Source of the DNA: Verrucomicrobia bacterium LW23 | Lineage (GTDB): Bacteria; Verrucomicrobiota; Verrucomicrobiia; Methylacidiphilales; UBA1321 | Assembly (NCBI GenBank): GCA_003054695.1 | Contig: QAZA01000039.1 | Span: 1-64,000 of the forward strand | DNA length: 64,000 bases | Direction: 5' to 3' | Shown: in pieces, positions 18,610-27,625 of the stretch | How the letters are laid out: each line of letters starts with the position of its first letter | How positions within the stretch are numbered: the stretch's first letter is position 1 | Made by a program: the position numbers and the translations under genes | Notes under the pieces: model-generated | Told to the model about the DNA's origin: nothing | Databases searched by the model: none | Seen by the model: only the letters and a program-made list of their open reading frames with translations

Positions 18610-19731
18610 ATGGGTCGTAGTACACCTTCAAGCTATACAAACCCCCATGCGCGGGGCGCGCCCTCCAATCCCGTCAATCGATTCGAGGCCCTGCACTACG
18701 ATCCGGACGCTATCGACGAACCCGCCCTGCACAGCGACGAATGGATTCCGCCCGACAACGACGCTCCCACCGATAGCACACCGGCGCGGCCTTCCCTCAA
18801 AACCCGCTTCTATCGCGACCTAAGCAACACCCTCATCACCTACAACGACAGCCCCGACATCGGCTTCCGCGCCAGCCTCAACGCCTACCGCGGCTGCGAG
18901 CACGGCTGCGCCTACTGCTACGCGCGCCCCACTCATGAGTACCTGGGCTGGTCCGCCGGCCTCGATTTCGAGAGCAAAGTTTTGGTGAAGGACCGCGCGC
19001 CGGACCTGCTTCGCGATGAACTGAACGCCCCGCGATGGCAACCGCAAGTTATTGCCATGAGCGGAGTTACCGATTGCTACCAACCCGCCGAGCGCCACTT
19101 CCGCATCACCCGCCGCTGCCTGGAGGTGCTGGCCGAGTTCCGCAACCCGGTCGGCATCGTCACCAAAAACCACCTGGTCACCCGCGACATTGACCTGCTG
19201 CGAGAGCTTGCCTCGCACAGCGCCGCCGTGGTGTATGTCTCTGTCACCACGTTAGATGCATCGCTGGCACGCACCCTGGAGCCGCGCACATCGTCCCCCT
19301 CGCATCGCCTTGACGCAATCCGCCTCCTCAGCGCCGCCGGCATCCCCACCGGCGTCATGATGGCGCCGATCATTCCCGGCCTCACCGACCACGAGATCCT
19401 GCCCGTTTTGGAAGCTGCGCGCGACGCCGGCGCCACCACCGCCGGCTACACCACACTACGCCTGCCCCACGGCCTTAAGGAGATCTTTACCGGGTGGCTG
19501 GACAAGCACATGCCGGAGAAGAAAGAGCGCGTGATTGCGCGCATCCGCGACCTGCGGGGCGGCAAACTCAACAGCAGCGACTGGGCCGATCGGATGACCG
19601 GCACCGGCTTCTGGGCCGAGCAGATCCGCTCCGTGTTTAACGCCACCAAAACGCGCCTACAGATCGGCCGACACGCGCCTCTCAGTACGGCGTCCTTTAG
19701 GCGTCGCCGCGCCCAGCTCGAGTTGTTTTGA
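18610..19731 (+). CDS. PA0069-family radical SAM protein
   Basis: A 373-residue protein from the ATG at 18610 (an in-frame ATG at 18544 would add 22 residues). It begins with the family-typical RGAPSNPVNRFE. The radical SAM cluster motif is CEHGCAYCYARP; further conserved parts are MSGVTDCYQPAER, GIVTKNHLVTRDIDLL, APIIPGLTD and TTLRLPHGLKEIF. This family (related to spore photoproduct lyase-like proteins) is widespread, and the reaction is uncharacterised. The gene stands alone between the divergent peptidase and the convergent desaturase. Confidence 0.9.
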   Translation: MGRSTPSSYTNPHARGAPSNPVNRFEALHYDPDAIDEPALHSDEWIPPDNDAPTDSTPARPSLKTRFYRDLSNTLITYNDSPDIGFRASLNAYRGCEHGCAYCYARPTHEYLGWSAGLDFESKVLVKDRAPDLLRDELNAPRWQPQVIAMSGVTDCYQPAERHFRITRRCLEVLAEFRNPVGIVTKNHLVTRDIDLLRELASHSAAVVYVSVTTLDASLARTLEPRTSSPSHRLDAIRLLSAAGIPTGVMMAPIIPGLTDHEILPVLEAARDAGATTAGYTTLRLPHGLKEIFTGWLDKHMPEKKERVIARIRDLRGGKLNSSDWADRMTGTGFWAEQIRSVFNATKTRLQIGRHAPLSTASFRRRRAQLELF

Positions 19732-19768
19732 GAACGCATACCTCGTCCATCTCATTGATAATCTGAGA

Positions 19769-20878
19769 CTAAGCATCAGCCACCATCGCTCTGCGTGCGC
19801 TCCTCCGCTGCATCGCGGGGGCTGCTGTCGAAGGAAGCTGCGGTACATGCTGGTACGTGGGGTCCTTCTCCTGCTTCTTCAGTATGGCAATGATTTCGGT
19901 CCAGACAGCAATAAGACCGTTCGGAGTCGGCGGCAAGTCATGCTTAATGAGATTATGAAGGCGATGGAGGTGGTAGCAAGGCACAGCGGCATACATATGA
20001 TGTTCGATATGATAGTTCATTTGCCAGTAGAGAAAGCGAGCCAGTGGATTCAGATAAAAGGTCCGGCAGCACATCCTAAAATCCGCCGTGTTGTCCTGCA
20101 AGCCCACATGCTGCGTGTTGTTGCAAAAGAAAAAGAGAATAGAACCAAAGATGCCATTGCCGGAAACAAGGATGGGAATGATCCATTGCCCAAAGTATAG
20201 GGATACAAGCAAAACCCCGGCATGGCCGATCAGCATCGCACGAGCCCAACGTACCGGTATCCAACGACTTGCAGCATCGCTCTCCGGGTAGAGCGTCAGC
20301 TCCCATTCCCCGCGAAAGTCTCCCTTCGCAATGCGCCACGTGTTGCGAATCGCCCAGATGGGATGACGGGGATTGATGATGCCGTCCTTCAATGCATTCC
20401 ATACAATGAGTCGAATTGGCAATGTTACTTCAAGGTCATCCGGAGGATGAAGCGTATATCGGTGATGCCGAATATGGCTGGAGGCAAAAAGCTCATGATT
20501 GATCCATCCCAAAAAGGCAAAGAGATGGCAAAATACATCATTCAGAATCTTCGTCTTAAACACAGTTCCGTGCCCCAGCTCATGCACCGCATTGATAAGA
20601 AACGAACTGACAACACCATACATAAAGAGTAAGAGAAGGCAGCCCCACCAGGGGCCGTAGTTGAAGCACCAGATGGCGCCGGCTGCAGGAACCAGCAGAA
20701 ACATCAGATAGCCAAGGGTTTGCACTGCCGCCTTGACATCTGATTTCGCATGCAGCTCCTTGAGCACGCCGGGCGGAAGTTTGGTGCGGTACCAGCAAAT
20801 GGAGACGTTGCGGCGGACATCTTCTGTAAAGTCCTTTAGTGGAGGTTCTTGCGTAAGCAGGGAACTATTGCTGTTCAT
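19769..20878 (-). CDS. Membrane fatty acid desaturase family protein
   Basis: A 369-residue integral membrane di-iron enzyme. The start at 20878 (MNSNSSLLTQEPPL) is preferred to a frame extension to 20962. Three histidine boxes are visible: HELGHG, HIRHHRY and YHIEHHMY, each after hydrophobic pairs (GYLMFLLVPAAGAIWCF; LLLLFMYGVVSSFLI; AMLIGHAGVLLVSLYF). Substrate could be an acyl chain or a related lipid. It is divergent from an AraC-type gene only 66 bp away, so regulation by that neighbour is plausible. Less GC-rich than most of the window. Confidence 0.88.
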   Translation of the reverse strand: MNSNSSLLTQEPPLKDFTEDVRRNVSICWYRTKLPPGVLKELHAKSDVKAAVQTLGYLMFLLVPAAGAIWCFNYGPWWGCLLLLFMYGVVSSFLINAVHELGHGTVFKTKILNDVFCHLFAFLGWINHELFASSHIRHHRYTLHPPDDLEVTLPIRLIVWNALKDGIINPRHPIWAIRNTWRIAKGDFRGEWELTLYPESDAASRWIPVRWARAMLIGHAGVLLVSLYFGQWIIPILVSGNGIFGSILFFFCNNTQHVGLQDNTADFRMCCRTFYLNPLARFLYWQMNYHIEHHMYAAVPCYHLHRLHNLIKHDLPPTPNGLIAVWTEIIAILKKQEKDPTYQHVPQLPSTAAPAMQRRSARRAMVADA

Positions 20879-20944
20879 GCAACACAGAGTACGCCATGCG
20901 CTAAAATATTGCTTTCGAAGTTGCCGCGCAGTACATTCTCGAAC

Positions 20945-21874
20945 ATGAGCGCCCGCTGCCATCGCCCCAGGATGGCCCGCTTTTCAGCCGATCTTCGAGA
21001 GCGCGGCATCGAGTCGATAAGTTGCCTGGGCAGGTACGACTACTCGGTGGCGACAACGGGGCTGGCGCCGCATCTGCACGAGCGTACGATGGAGATCTGC
21101 TTTTTGATTCGCGGCAGGCAGGCTTACAGCGTAGGCAACAAAATGTTTTATATGCAGGGCGGCGATGTTTTCATTACGCAACCCGATGAAACACACAGCA
21201 CCGGAGGAGGCCCCCAGGAAAAGGGACTCCTTTACTGGATCAATATCCTCAAACCTTCCGCGACGAGCGGGCGCCTGCTGGGCCTGCCCAGGCACCAGAC
21301 GCGGGCCGTCTGGGAGCGTCTGAGCGAGGTGTCACCGCGGGTATTCGGGGGGACGCCCGCCATGAAGCTGCATCTGGATGCTATTGCTGCACAATTAGAT
21401 AGACCACGGAATGCGCTGCTTGAAATTGAAATGGCGGGGCACCTTGTGAGCCTTCTGCTGGAGGTTATCGCGGCCCGAGGCACACACAAGGCGAGGAAGC
21501 GCACGGATAACTGGCTGACTCGCGTCATGCAGCACATCCAGTCCCAGTTGGCGACGCCCGAGTCAACACAGGATGCAATCGAAGGCAACACGCTGGTGGT
21601 TGAGAAGCTGGCCGAGATCGCCGGATTGTCGCCGTCCCGTTTCAAGGCAAAATTCAAGGATCACACCGGCATCCCGCCCGCGGAATATGTTGTACGCGAA
21701 CGGGTTGAGCGAGCGGCGGCAATGATTCGCGAAACGCCGGGCGCGAGCATAACGGAGATCGCGTTTGCGCTCGGCTTTTCTTCCTCACAGTACTTTGCGT
21801 CCGTTTTCAAGCGCATTCGGGGGATGACGCCGCGGGATTTTGCGATGCGGCGCAACGCGATTGCGCTTGGCTGA
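20945..21874 (+). CDS. AraC-family transcriptional regulator
   Basis: A 309-residue regulator. An N-terminal cupin sensor (HLHERTMEICFLIRGRQ, then GGDVFITQPDETHST) precedes the C-terminal double helix-turn-helix (VEKLAEIAGLSPSRFKAKFK and ASITEIAFALGFSSSQYF, ending RGMTPRDF). The cupin type usually senses a sugar or metabolite. It may control itself and the divergent desaturase through the 66-bp gap; the convergent sugar isomerase downstream is another possible functional link. An upstream in-frame GTG/ATG would extend into the desaturase promoter, so 20945 is preferred. Confidence 0.9.
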   Translation: MSARCHRPRMARFSADLRERGIESISCLGRYDYSVATTGLAPHLHERTMEICFLIRGRQAYSVGNKMFYMQGGDVFITQPDETHSTGGGPQEKGLLYWINILKPSATSGRLLGLPRHQTRAVWERLSEVSPRVFGGTPAMKLHLDAIAAQLDRPRNALLEIEMAGHLVSLLLEVIAARGTHKARKRTDNWLTRVMQHIQSQLATPESTQDAIEGNTLVVEKLAEIAGLSPSRFKAKFKDHTGIPPAEYVVRERVERAAAMIRETPGASITEIAFALGFSSSQYFASVFKRIRGMTPRDFAMRRNAIALG

Positions 21875-21889
21875 GCACGCGGCGCACGC

Positions 21890-21910
21890 AGGGACACGGA
21901 GTGTCCCTGT
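21890..21910. terminator. Short hairpin between convergent genes
   Basis: AGGGACAC pairs with GTGTCCCT across a 3-nt loop between the araC-type gene stop (21874) and the isomerase stop (21925). It may terminate both, but it has no clear T-run. Confidence 0.35.
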
Positions 21911-21924
21911 GCTGTCGTAAACGG

Positions 21925-22803
21925 CTATTTATTAACGCCTTGTGCAAGATTTAAGTGTGGTGCGAGCTTTCTCATCCACGCACTCAGCGCAGGCTCCAGC
22001 GGGGGGAGGTCGCGGTTCCACATCAGCTCCCATTCGAGGGAAAGAGCGGGTGTGATCTCTTCAGCCTCCGGTGGCGTATCTTGCAGCAGGGCAAAGAGTT
22101 CCGCAAAGGGGAACTCGCCTTCGCCGGCAAACATGTAGCGGTATCCCTTTTTGTGCTGGGGGTCGACCCGGCTGTCCTTGCCGTGCATGTGGCGGACGAG
22201 AGGGGCGATGGCGGTGTAGGTGGAGGTTAGGGATTCGCCGCCGATCTTCCAGGTGTGGTGCGTATCCCACAGTAGTGGAACAGGTTGCGCGGCTTGATCG
22301 CACAACTGGAGTACCAGGTCGGCGGTTACGAGGCGTCCATGTGTTTCGACAACGATTTCGGCGTTGATTCCCTCGCTTTCGAAGTAGCGCACGGCTTCGA
22401 TATAAAGGGACGCCGCATGCGCTATCTCTTTGGGCGACATGCCTTTAGGTTCAGCGCTTCCGCCGCCGAATACACGGACATAGCGGGCGCCGAAGGCATC
22501 GGCGACGCGGCCGCATTTGAGCAGGGCGGCGAGGTCGGCGGAGGTGTTTTGGGAGAGGTGCAGTGACGAGCCGACGAGGCGCACTTCAATGCCTGCCGCT
22601 TTGGTTTTGGCCACCGCATGTCGCAGGGCCTCAGGGCTTTCTGCAAGCTTACCGGGGTAGTCCGCGGTGCCTTCCAGGGATCGGATTTCGATACACGGCG
22701 CGGCGCCGGGGATGCGGTGATCTGGGTTCACCGCAATGGCGCAGAGTTCTTCGATCCCGATATCCGGGCAGCCGAGACTGGAGAAGCAGGGTTGGAATAA
22801 CAT
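21925..22803 (-). CDS. Sugar phosphate isomerase/epimerase (xylose isomerase-like TIM barrel)
   Basis: A 292-residue protein of the AP-endonuclease-2/xylose isomerase-like superfamily. Metal ligand positions are visible at strand ends: EIVVETHGR (Glu), LLWDTHHTWK (Asp/His), HMHGKDSR (His) and ALSLEWEL (Glu). Such enzymes isomerise or epimerise sugars and inositols, and the substrate cannot be told. It ends convergently with the AraC-type regulator. The start MLFQPCFSSLGCPD is usual for the fold, where strand one comes at once. Confidence 0.85.
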   Translation of the reverse strand: MLFQPCFSSLGCPDIGIEELCAIAVNPDHRIPGAAPCIEIRSLEGTADYPGKLAESPEALRHAVAKTKAAGIEVRLVGSSLHLSQNTSADLAALLKCGRVADAFGARYVRVFGGGSAEPKGMSPKEIAHAASLYIEAVRYFESEGINAEIVVETHGRLVTADLVLQLCDQAAQPVPLLWDTHHTWKIGGESLTSTYTAIAPLVRHMHGKDSRVDPQHKKGYRYMFAGEGEFPFAELFALLQDTPPEAEEITPALSLEWELMWNRDLPPLEPALSAWMRKLAPHLNLAQGVNK

Positions 22804-22916
22804 GTTGATGATAAATAGGTTGCCCCTTGTATAGGCGAGGAAGTCCGGGGGGCGCGCGCTGGTTGCTCTACAGTTTGAGCAACATGCCGCTCGGCATCTC
22901 GTATGTTTGCACTAAA

Positions 22917-23852
22917 ATGGCGCACATGACAATGACAACGACGATGCCCTTCCTCTTTCCCGGGCGCGGACTAGCCCGGGCGCTTCTGGCCCCGGTGATG
23001 GCTTTTGTGTGCGCCGTGATGATGGCCCCCTCCCTGCGCGCGGCGGATACGAACGCGCCGGCATCCGCGCCGCAACCCGCTGGTGCCGAAGCGCTTCCGG
23101 ATCTATCTGCTCGCAAGAAGCCGCCCGTTATTATCATCAAGATAGACGACTTGCGGCAGATTGATGGCAAGGTGCACGGGCTGTGGACGAAGTGCCAGAG
23201 TTATCTGAAGGAGCGCAACATCAAGTGCGGCATTGGTGTGATTTGCCAGACGCTGGCCGAGGCGACGCCGGAGTATGTGAAGTGGATCAAGTCGCGGCAC
23301 GACTCCGGAGAGGTGGAATTTTGGTTCCACGGCTGGGACCACGCGAGTTATAAGGTGGATGACAAGCCGTTTAATGAGTTTGTGGGCCGCGGTTACGAGG
23401 AGCAGAAGAAGCGCTTCGATGATTCGCAAAAGCTTGCGCAGGAGAAACTTGGGTTCGAGTTTGCCACATTTGGCCCCGGCGGCGGCCCGGGCAAGGGCAC
23501 GTTTGACGCGGACACCGTGAAGGCGATGCAGGACGTGCCGGGGATGAAGGTGTGGCTTTATCCGCAACCCCTTGATAAGCAGGGAGAAGAGCTTGTCGCC
23601 AAGGGCAAGGTCAAAATTCTGGACCGGGTGTGGGCGGTGAATCTGGAGTCAAAGGTTGGCGTGCCCGATTTCAAGGCGTTCATCAAGGGCTACGCCAAGT
23701 ACCCGGATCGCGAATACTTTGTGCTGCAAGGACATCCGATGTCCTGGGGAACGCCGGAGCGGTTCGCGGAGTTTGCCAGGATCATCGACTTTCTGGTGGA
23801 ACAAAAGGCCGTGTTTATGACGCCTTCGGAGTTCGCGGCGACGTTGAAGTAG
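22917..23852 (+). CDS. Exported polysaccharide deacetylase-like protein
   Basis: A 311-residue protein with an N-terminal signal region (ALLAPVMAFVCAVMMAPSL, cut near LRAAD). ATGs at 22917 and 22926 are both possible starts. After a short linker come the NodB-like fold marks: Asp in IIIKIDDLRQID and a H-x3-H pair in FHGWDHASY, then FGPGGGPGKGTFDAD and a late conserved HPMSWGTPERF. Acts on an acetylated or similarly modified glycan in the periplasm by inference. The following antitoxin remnant starts just after the stop, so sequence rearrangement occurred at this boundary. Confidence 0.78.
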   Translation: MAHMTMTTTMPFLFPGRGLARALLAPVMAFVCAVMMAPSLRAADTNAPASAPQPAGAEALPDLSARKKPPVIIIKIDDLRQIDGKVHGLWTKCQSYLKERNIKCGIGVICQTLAEATPEYVKWIKSRHDSGEVEFWFHGWDHASYKVDDKPFNEFVGRGYEEQKKRFDDSQKLAQEKLGFEFATFGPGGGPGKGTFDADTVKAMQDVPGMKVWLYPQPLDKQGEELVAKGKVKILDRVWAVNLESKVGVPDFKAFIKGYAKYPDREYFVLQGHPMSWGTPERFAEFARIIDFLVEQKAVFMTPSEFAATLK

Positions 23853-23873
23853 TGACAGCAGCTGCCAGAGGAT

Positions 23874-24119
23874 GTGTACAGCCGCGCCAAAAAGCTCTGC
23901 GAAGAGCGCGAGATGTCAATGGCAGAGCTGGCGCGGCGGGACATTGAGTATATGCTTTCGGTGTATAATCTGCCTCAGGAGGGTGAGAGGGATTGGCATC
24001 CGCCGAAGCCTCGGGCACTGGGATGGAAGGGGTTGAGCGACGAGCAAATCAAAATTGAAGCGCAGCTTACCCGCACGGAACTTGATCTTATGGCGCAGCG
24101 ACAGGATGCTCTCGATTGA
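23874..24119 (+). pseudogene. VapB-like antitoxin, N-terminally truncated
   Basis: The frame reads QLPEDVYSRAKKLCEERE and then MSMAELARRDIEYML, the pattern of a ribbon-helix-helix antitoxin after its first strand. An in-frame stop (23853-23855) directly follows the deacetylase stop, and no ATG precedes the LPEDVYSRAKK part; only the GTG at 23874 remains. The first few residues, including most of the DNA-binding strand, seem to have been lost. The C-terminal part (WHPPKPRALGWKG) looks like a toxin-binding tail. Its stop overlaps the PIN-domain start by 14 bp, as in intact VapBC pairs. Confidence 0.6.
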
Positions 24120-24608
24120 TACCAACATTTTGCTGCATGCGTATGATGCAAATTCTCCACTTCACGCTGCTGCTTACCGCTGGATTGACTCTATCGACCT
24201 CCACGAAGAGGTGGCAAGTTCGGGTTTGTGTTAGACCAATTATCGGAATAAACCGGTATATTGGCGGGACGCTTTTGAGCGAGGGCGGCGTTGAGTCTTC
24301 GGTCATGCACTTTTCAAATGCACTCCCTCAGCCTCCCCTTGCCCTCATCTCAAAATCGCGTCCACCCATGTACCGGTTTATTCCGACAATTGGTCTTAGT
24401 TGAGTTTTACCGCTTGCTACGCAACCCAGCGGTTGTCGCCACGCCGCTCAGTGGGGCTGAGGCTGTTGAAGTCATTCAAATCTACCGGAATCATCCTCGT
24501 TGGCGCACTGCGCTTAGTCTTACCTCGCAAGGTTTAACTGATTTCGCGACAATCAATCTAAAGGACTTTCAAGGGATGGGATTCAGCCGCGTCTGGAATC
24601 CTTTGTAA
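24106..24608 (+). pseudogene. PIN-domain (VapC-like) toxin split by a 162-bp element
   Basis: The 5' part (ATG at 24106) reads MLSIDTNILLHAYDANSPLH, with the PIN Asp at residue 5, and runs to a stop created at the element edge (TAG 24232-24234). The 3' part resumes after the element at 24396 with LVEFYRLLRNPAV, then SGAEAVEVIQIYRNHPRW, and ends at TAA 24606-24608, a good PIN C-terminal half. Removing the element and one TTA copy leaves the halves one base out of frame, so a further indel has also occurred. PIN toxins are RNases; this one must be dead. Confidence 0.85.
24234..24395. mobile_element. 162-bp MITE-like palindromic element, copy A (inside PIN gene)
   Basis: It begins GACCAATTATCGG, ends CCGACAATTGGTC and is flanked on each side by TTA (24231-24233 and 24396-24398). 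The outer ~30 bp of the two ends are nearly complementary; an inner asymmetrical core (TCGGTCATGCACTTTTCAAA at about 24300) is shared with the other copies. It codes for nothing. The interrupted gene shows insertion. Copies B, C and D are at 43408, 31161 and 45876. Confidence 0.9.
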
Positions 24609-24696
24609 TTCCGCATCGTGCAGACAGGCAAAACCCAGGGACATCTCATGTCCCTGGGACACGTTATGTCCCTCCCCTCCCCGGCACCGCGCCGCG

Positions 24697-26010
24697 CTAC
24701 TGCCCCTCGTAGTCCGGCTCAAAGTTGGCGATGAGGCTGAGGCCGATAACGGCGCGCTGGATGGTGCTGGCGTCGAAGAGGTGGCGCATGTCGTCGAAGG
24801 AGCCGCGCTTGGTTACCTCCGCAATCTCCTTCTCCAGGCTGGTGGGACGGGCGGGAAGCCGGATGCGCGGGCAGAAGACGGCGTGGTTGTGCAGCATTTC
24901 CGTCATGCTGCCGGTGTTGGCGGGGTTGAGGTAGAAGCAGCGGCCCACCAGCTCGCGGTCGTAGTCGTCCAGGGAGTGCCGCAAGTCCAGGCCTATGCCG
25001 GTGATGAGGCCGGTGACGTTGGTGAGGCGCGGCGTTTCGTCGTACTCAAACCAGCTGCTGTAGTTGCTTTGGTGGGTGATTTGCAGGCCGTTTTGGGGCT
25101 TGTTTTCCAGCACGGGGCTGCGGAGGACGCCGGCGCCGTACACGTCGCCCATCTCCGCGCAGGCGGAGAGGGCAAGGGCGCCGCGAAAATCCGGGCGCGT
25201 GGCGCGCAGCCAGTCAAAAAGGGCGCGGTACAGGGCGCTCATCGTGGTACCGCGCGGCTGGTTGCTGTCGAAGATGAGCGTCATGTTGAACTCGCCGGCC
25301 ATGGTTACGGAGAAGGGGGTGTGGATCAGCACATCTTCGCCGTCGTTGCGCGGGGTCAGGAAGTCGGGCGTGTCGTTGCCGTCGGTGGGCAGCCACACCA
25401 TGGTGCCGCCCACGGTAATCATCTCGCCCATAATGCCAAAGTAGTCGTCCATATTTCCCCCCAGGCCGCCCAGGCCGAGGGAGTACTCGGTCTCCGAAAA
25501 GCGCTTGGATTTGATGTCGGCGCGCGTGATGGTGGAGTCGAGAACGTTGTTGATGCGGCCCAGCACGCGGGCGGAGCAGCGGTCCGCTGTGCCGGGCACC
25601 ACGCGTATTCTGCCGCAGGGCAGGTCGGCCGTTTGCAGTGTATCCCAGACGTCGGGCGCGGTGTTTTCGGATATCTTTTGCTGGCAAATGGCGACGGCTT
25701 CGGCGGCGGTGCTGTAGATGGGCCAGGTTTTGTGGATGCCGGAAATTTTCAGCACCTTCATGCAATAATCCTGCACGCCCACCAGAAAGAGCGGCGACGG
25801 GGTGCAGGTGCGGTGCAGGTGCGCGAGAACACGGACGCCGGCGCTGCTGATGTAATTGACGCCGGAGAGGTCCAGCACAACCCCTCCCCAGCCAGGTTTG
25901 CCGAGCCGGTCGTTAATCGCGGCCTGCCATTGGCGGGCGCCCTGGCCGTCGGCGCGGCCATCGAGCGTGAAAAGGACGCACTGGCCCCGGTCTTCCGTGG
26001 TGATGTTCAT
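24697..26010 (-). CDS. STAS-domain protein with large unknown C-terminal domain
   Basis: A 437-residue protein; the start at 26010 (MNITTEDRGQCVLFTLDGRA) matches a STAS domain beginning. Residues 1-110 are the STAS fold, with GVVLDLSGVNYISSAGVRVL including the Ser that anti-sigma kinases phosphorylate in SpoIIAA relatives. The remaining ~320 residues hold a domain I cannot name, with a Gly-rich GLGGLGGNMDDYFG, VWLPTDGNDTPDFL and a conserved-looking ending. A phosphorylation-switched partner in a stress or cell-envelope pathway is plausible but not shown. A later start is possible only within the STAS fold. Confidence 0.7.
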   Translation of the reverse strand: MNITTEDRGQCVLFTLDGRADGQGARQWQAAINDRLGKPGWGGVVLDLSGVNYISSAGVRVLAHLHRTCTPSPLFLVGVQDYCMKVLKISGIHKTWPIYSTAAEAVAICQQKISENTAPDVWDTLQTADLPCGRIRVVPGTADRCSARVLGRINNVLDSTITRADIKSKRFSETEYSLGLGGLGGNMDDYFGIMGEMITVGGTMVWLPTDGNDTPDFLTPRNDGEDVLIHTPFSVTMAGEFNMTLIFDSNQPRGTTMSALYRALFDWLRATRPDFRGALALSACAEMGDVYGAGVLRSPVLENKPQNGLQITHQSNYSSWFEYDETPRLTNVTGLITGIGLDLRHSLDDYDRELVGRCFYLNPANTGSMTEMLHNHAVFCPRIRLPARPTSLEKEIAEVTKRGSFDDMRHLFDASTIQRAVIGLSLIANFEPDYEGQ

Positions 26011-26158
26011 GCGGGGCTGACTGTAGCATGGGGCCGCGGAGTGCGCGAGGGGAAGCGCGCGAAAACTTACGGGAGGGTGCAGACTCGCAGATCCCACTTT
26101 TTTCATCAAACAGGCGTCCGCATTGCGGGGCGGCACGCGTCGTGCTAGGTAAATTACT

Positions 26159-26761
26159 GTGAAGATTGATCTTCCAGAGCAGGTACCGATTATGAGCCTG
26201 CCGAATGCGATCCTGTTTCCCCAGGCGTTGCTGCCCTTGTTCATCTTCGAGCCCCGCTACCGCCAGATGCTGCGCACCAGCCTGGAGGAGCAGCGCATGT
26301 TTGCCATCGCGCTGGGCGACGGGACGCAGGAGCCTCACGCCATCGGCGGGCTCGGGCTGATCCGCGCGTGTGTGGACAAGCCGGACGGCACGTCCAACCT
26401 TATTTTGCAAGGCGTTACGCGCGTGCGCTTTACAGGCTTCTCGCAGTCGCAGCCCTACTGGGTGGGGCAGATTAAAGCGCTGGATACCGAGGACAGCGAT
26501 AACGTGGAGGTGGATGCGCTGGCTACCAAGTTGCGTGAGGTTTTGCTCGATCTGCACAAACTCGGCCACGGCCCGGGGGAGGGGATGATCAAATATCTGA
26601 CGGAAGTGAGTGATTGCGATGCCCTTGCGGATATTGTGACGTACACTTTTCTGGAGGACATGCGGCTGAAGCAGGACATTCTGGAGACGCTGAACCTGCG
26701 CGAACGCTTTCACAAAGTGCTGGTTGGGCTGCGCAAGCAGCTGGCCAACAAGCTGTTGTAG
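26159..26761 (+). CDS. Lon N-terminal (LonSB) domain protein
   Basis: A 200-residue stand-alone Lon substrate-binding domain with no ATPase or protease. It has the family marks PLPNAILFP-like (MSLPNAILFPQALLPLFIFE), PRYRQML, FAIALGD, GGLGLIRACV and LILQGVTRVRF. The start codon is GTG at 26159; an in-frame ATG at 26192 is an alternative that would remove the first strand. Bacterial stand-alone members are common and their roles unclear. Divergent from the STAS gene across ~150 bp. Confidence 0.88.
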   Translation: MKIDLPEQVPIMSLPNAILFPQALLPLFIFEPRYRQMLRTSLEEQRMFAIALGDGTQEPHAIGGLGLIRACVDKPDGTSNLILQGVTRVRFTGFSQSQPYWVGQIKALDTEDSDNVEVDALATKLREVLLDLHKLGHGPGEGMIKYLTEVSDCDALADIVTYTFLEDMRLKQDILETLNLRERFHKVLVGLRKQLANKLL

Positions 26762-26845
26762 GGGAAGTGAGTGAGACCGGTTGCCCGTACAAATGGGTGC
26801 GATGGCGGGCAGCTTTTGCGCGAGAACCGCATCGGACGCCGCGGC

Positions 26846-27625
26846 TCACGTCGCCGGCGCCGCCTCAATCGCCGCGGCAAGGGCGAGCAGCGAGTTGCGG
26901 GGGCGGACCACCTGCCAGGCCTGCCAGCCGCGGGCCATCGGGGCGGCCACGTCGTTGGCGGTTTCATCGCCGGCGCAAAGCAACTCCGCCGGGCGGAGGC
27001 CAAGGCCGGCCTCCACAAGCGCGTAGATCTCCCCGCACGGCTTCTGCGCGCCGCGCTCCGCGCTGATAAAGCGGCGCTCGGCGGGGAGGAAACCGGCCAG
27101 GCCCAGACCGTCGATCACCGGGTTAAGGCGCCAGTCCCAGTTACTTAGCAGCGCCAGCGTAACCCCCGCGGCCTCAATGCGTTGCAGCGCGGGTAGAACG
27201 TCGTCGTACAGTGCCCATATCTCGGGCCGGGCAAAGGTAAGGTAGAGGTCCTCGAAGAACGCCTCGAAGTCGAAGCCCGGCGGCAGTGCGCAGCCCTCCA
27301 CGGAGACGCGGACAACCTGGCGCCACCAGGCGCGGTCGCAGCCGTCACTGGGGATCGTCCCGGGCTCGCGAGCGCTGAGGGTGCGGAACGCGCGGACAAA
27401 GCCGGCCTGCAGCGCGGCGGCATCCAGAGTGGCGCCATGCCTCGCGGCGCCCTCGGCATAAATTTCCCCCACCGGCCGCCGGGGATGCACCAACGTGCCC
27501 GAGGCATCCAGCACCACCGCACGGGGCCGCCGCAGCGGCTCGCAAGGCGCTGGATGTAGCTGCGCCTGAACAGGTTGCGGAGCGGACGTAACCGTGTGGC
27601 CGTCATCAGGCGTAGCATCATGCAT
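26846..27625 (-). CDS. HAD-superfamily hydrolase, REG-2-like
   Basis: A 259-residue HAD hydrolase from the ATG at 27625; the frame remains open upstream but reads unlikely sequence. Motif I is VVLDASGTLVHP: the nucleophile Asp is present but the usual second Asp of DxDGT is Ser. Motif II is LALLSNWDWRL, motif III RGAQKP and motif IV LCAGDETANDV. A cap domain sits at residues ~60-140. The motif wording is that of the REG-2-like/HDHD3 branch, whose substrates are mostly unknown. The changed second Asp could reduce phosphatase activity. Confidence 0.82.
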   Translation of the reverse strand: MHDATPDDGHTVTSAPQPVQAQLHPAPCEPLRRPRAVVLDASGTLVHPRRPVGEIYAEGAARHGATLDAAALQAGFVRAFRTLSAREPGTIPSDGCDRAWWRQVVRVSVEGCALPPGFDFEAFFEDLYLTFARPEIWALYDDVLPALQRIEAAGVTLALLSNWDWRLNPVIDGLGLAGFLPAERRFISAERGAQKPCGEIYALVEAGLGLRPAELLCAGDETANDVAAPMARGWQAWQVVRPRNSLLALAAAIEAAPAT

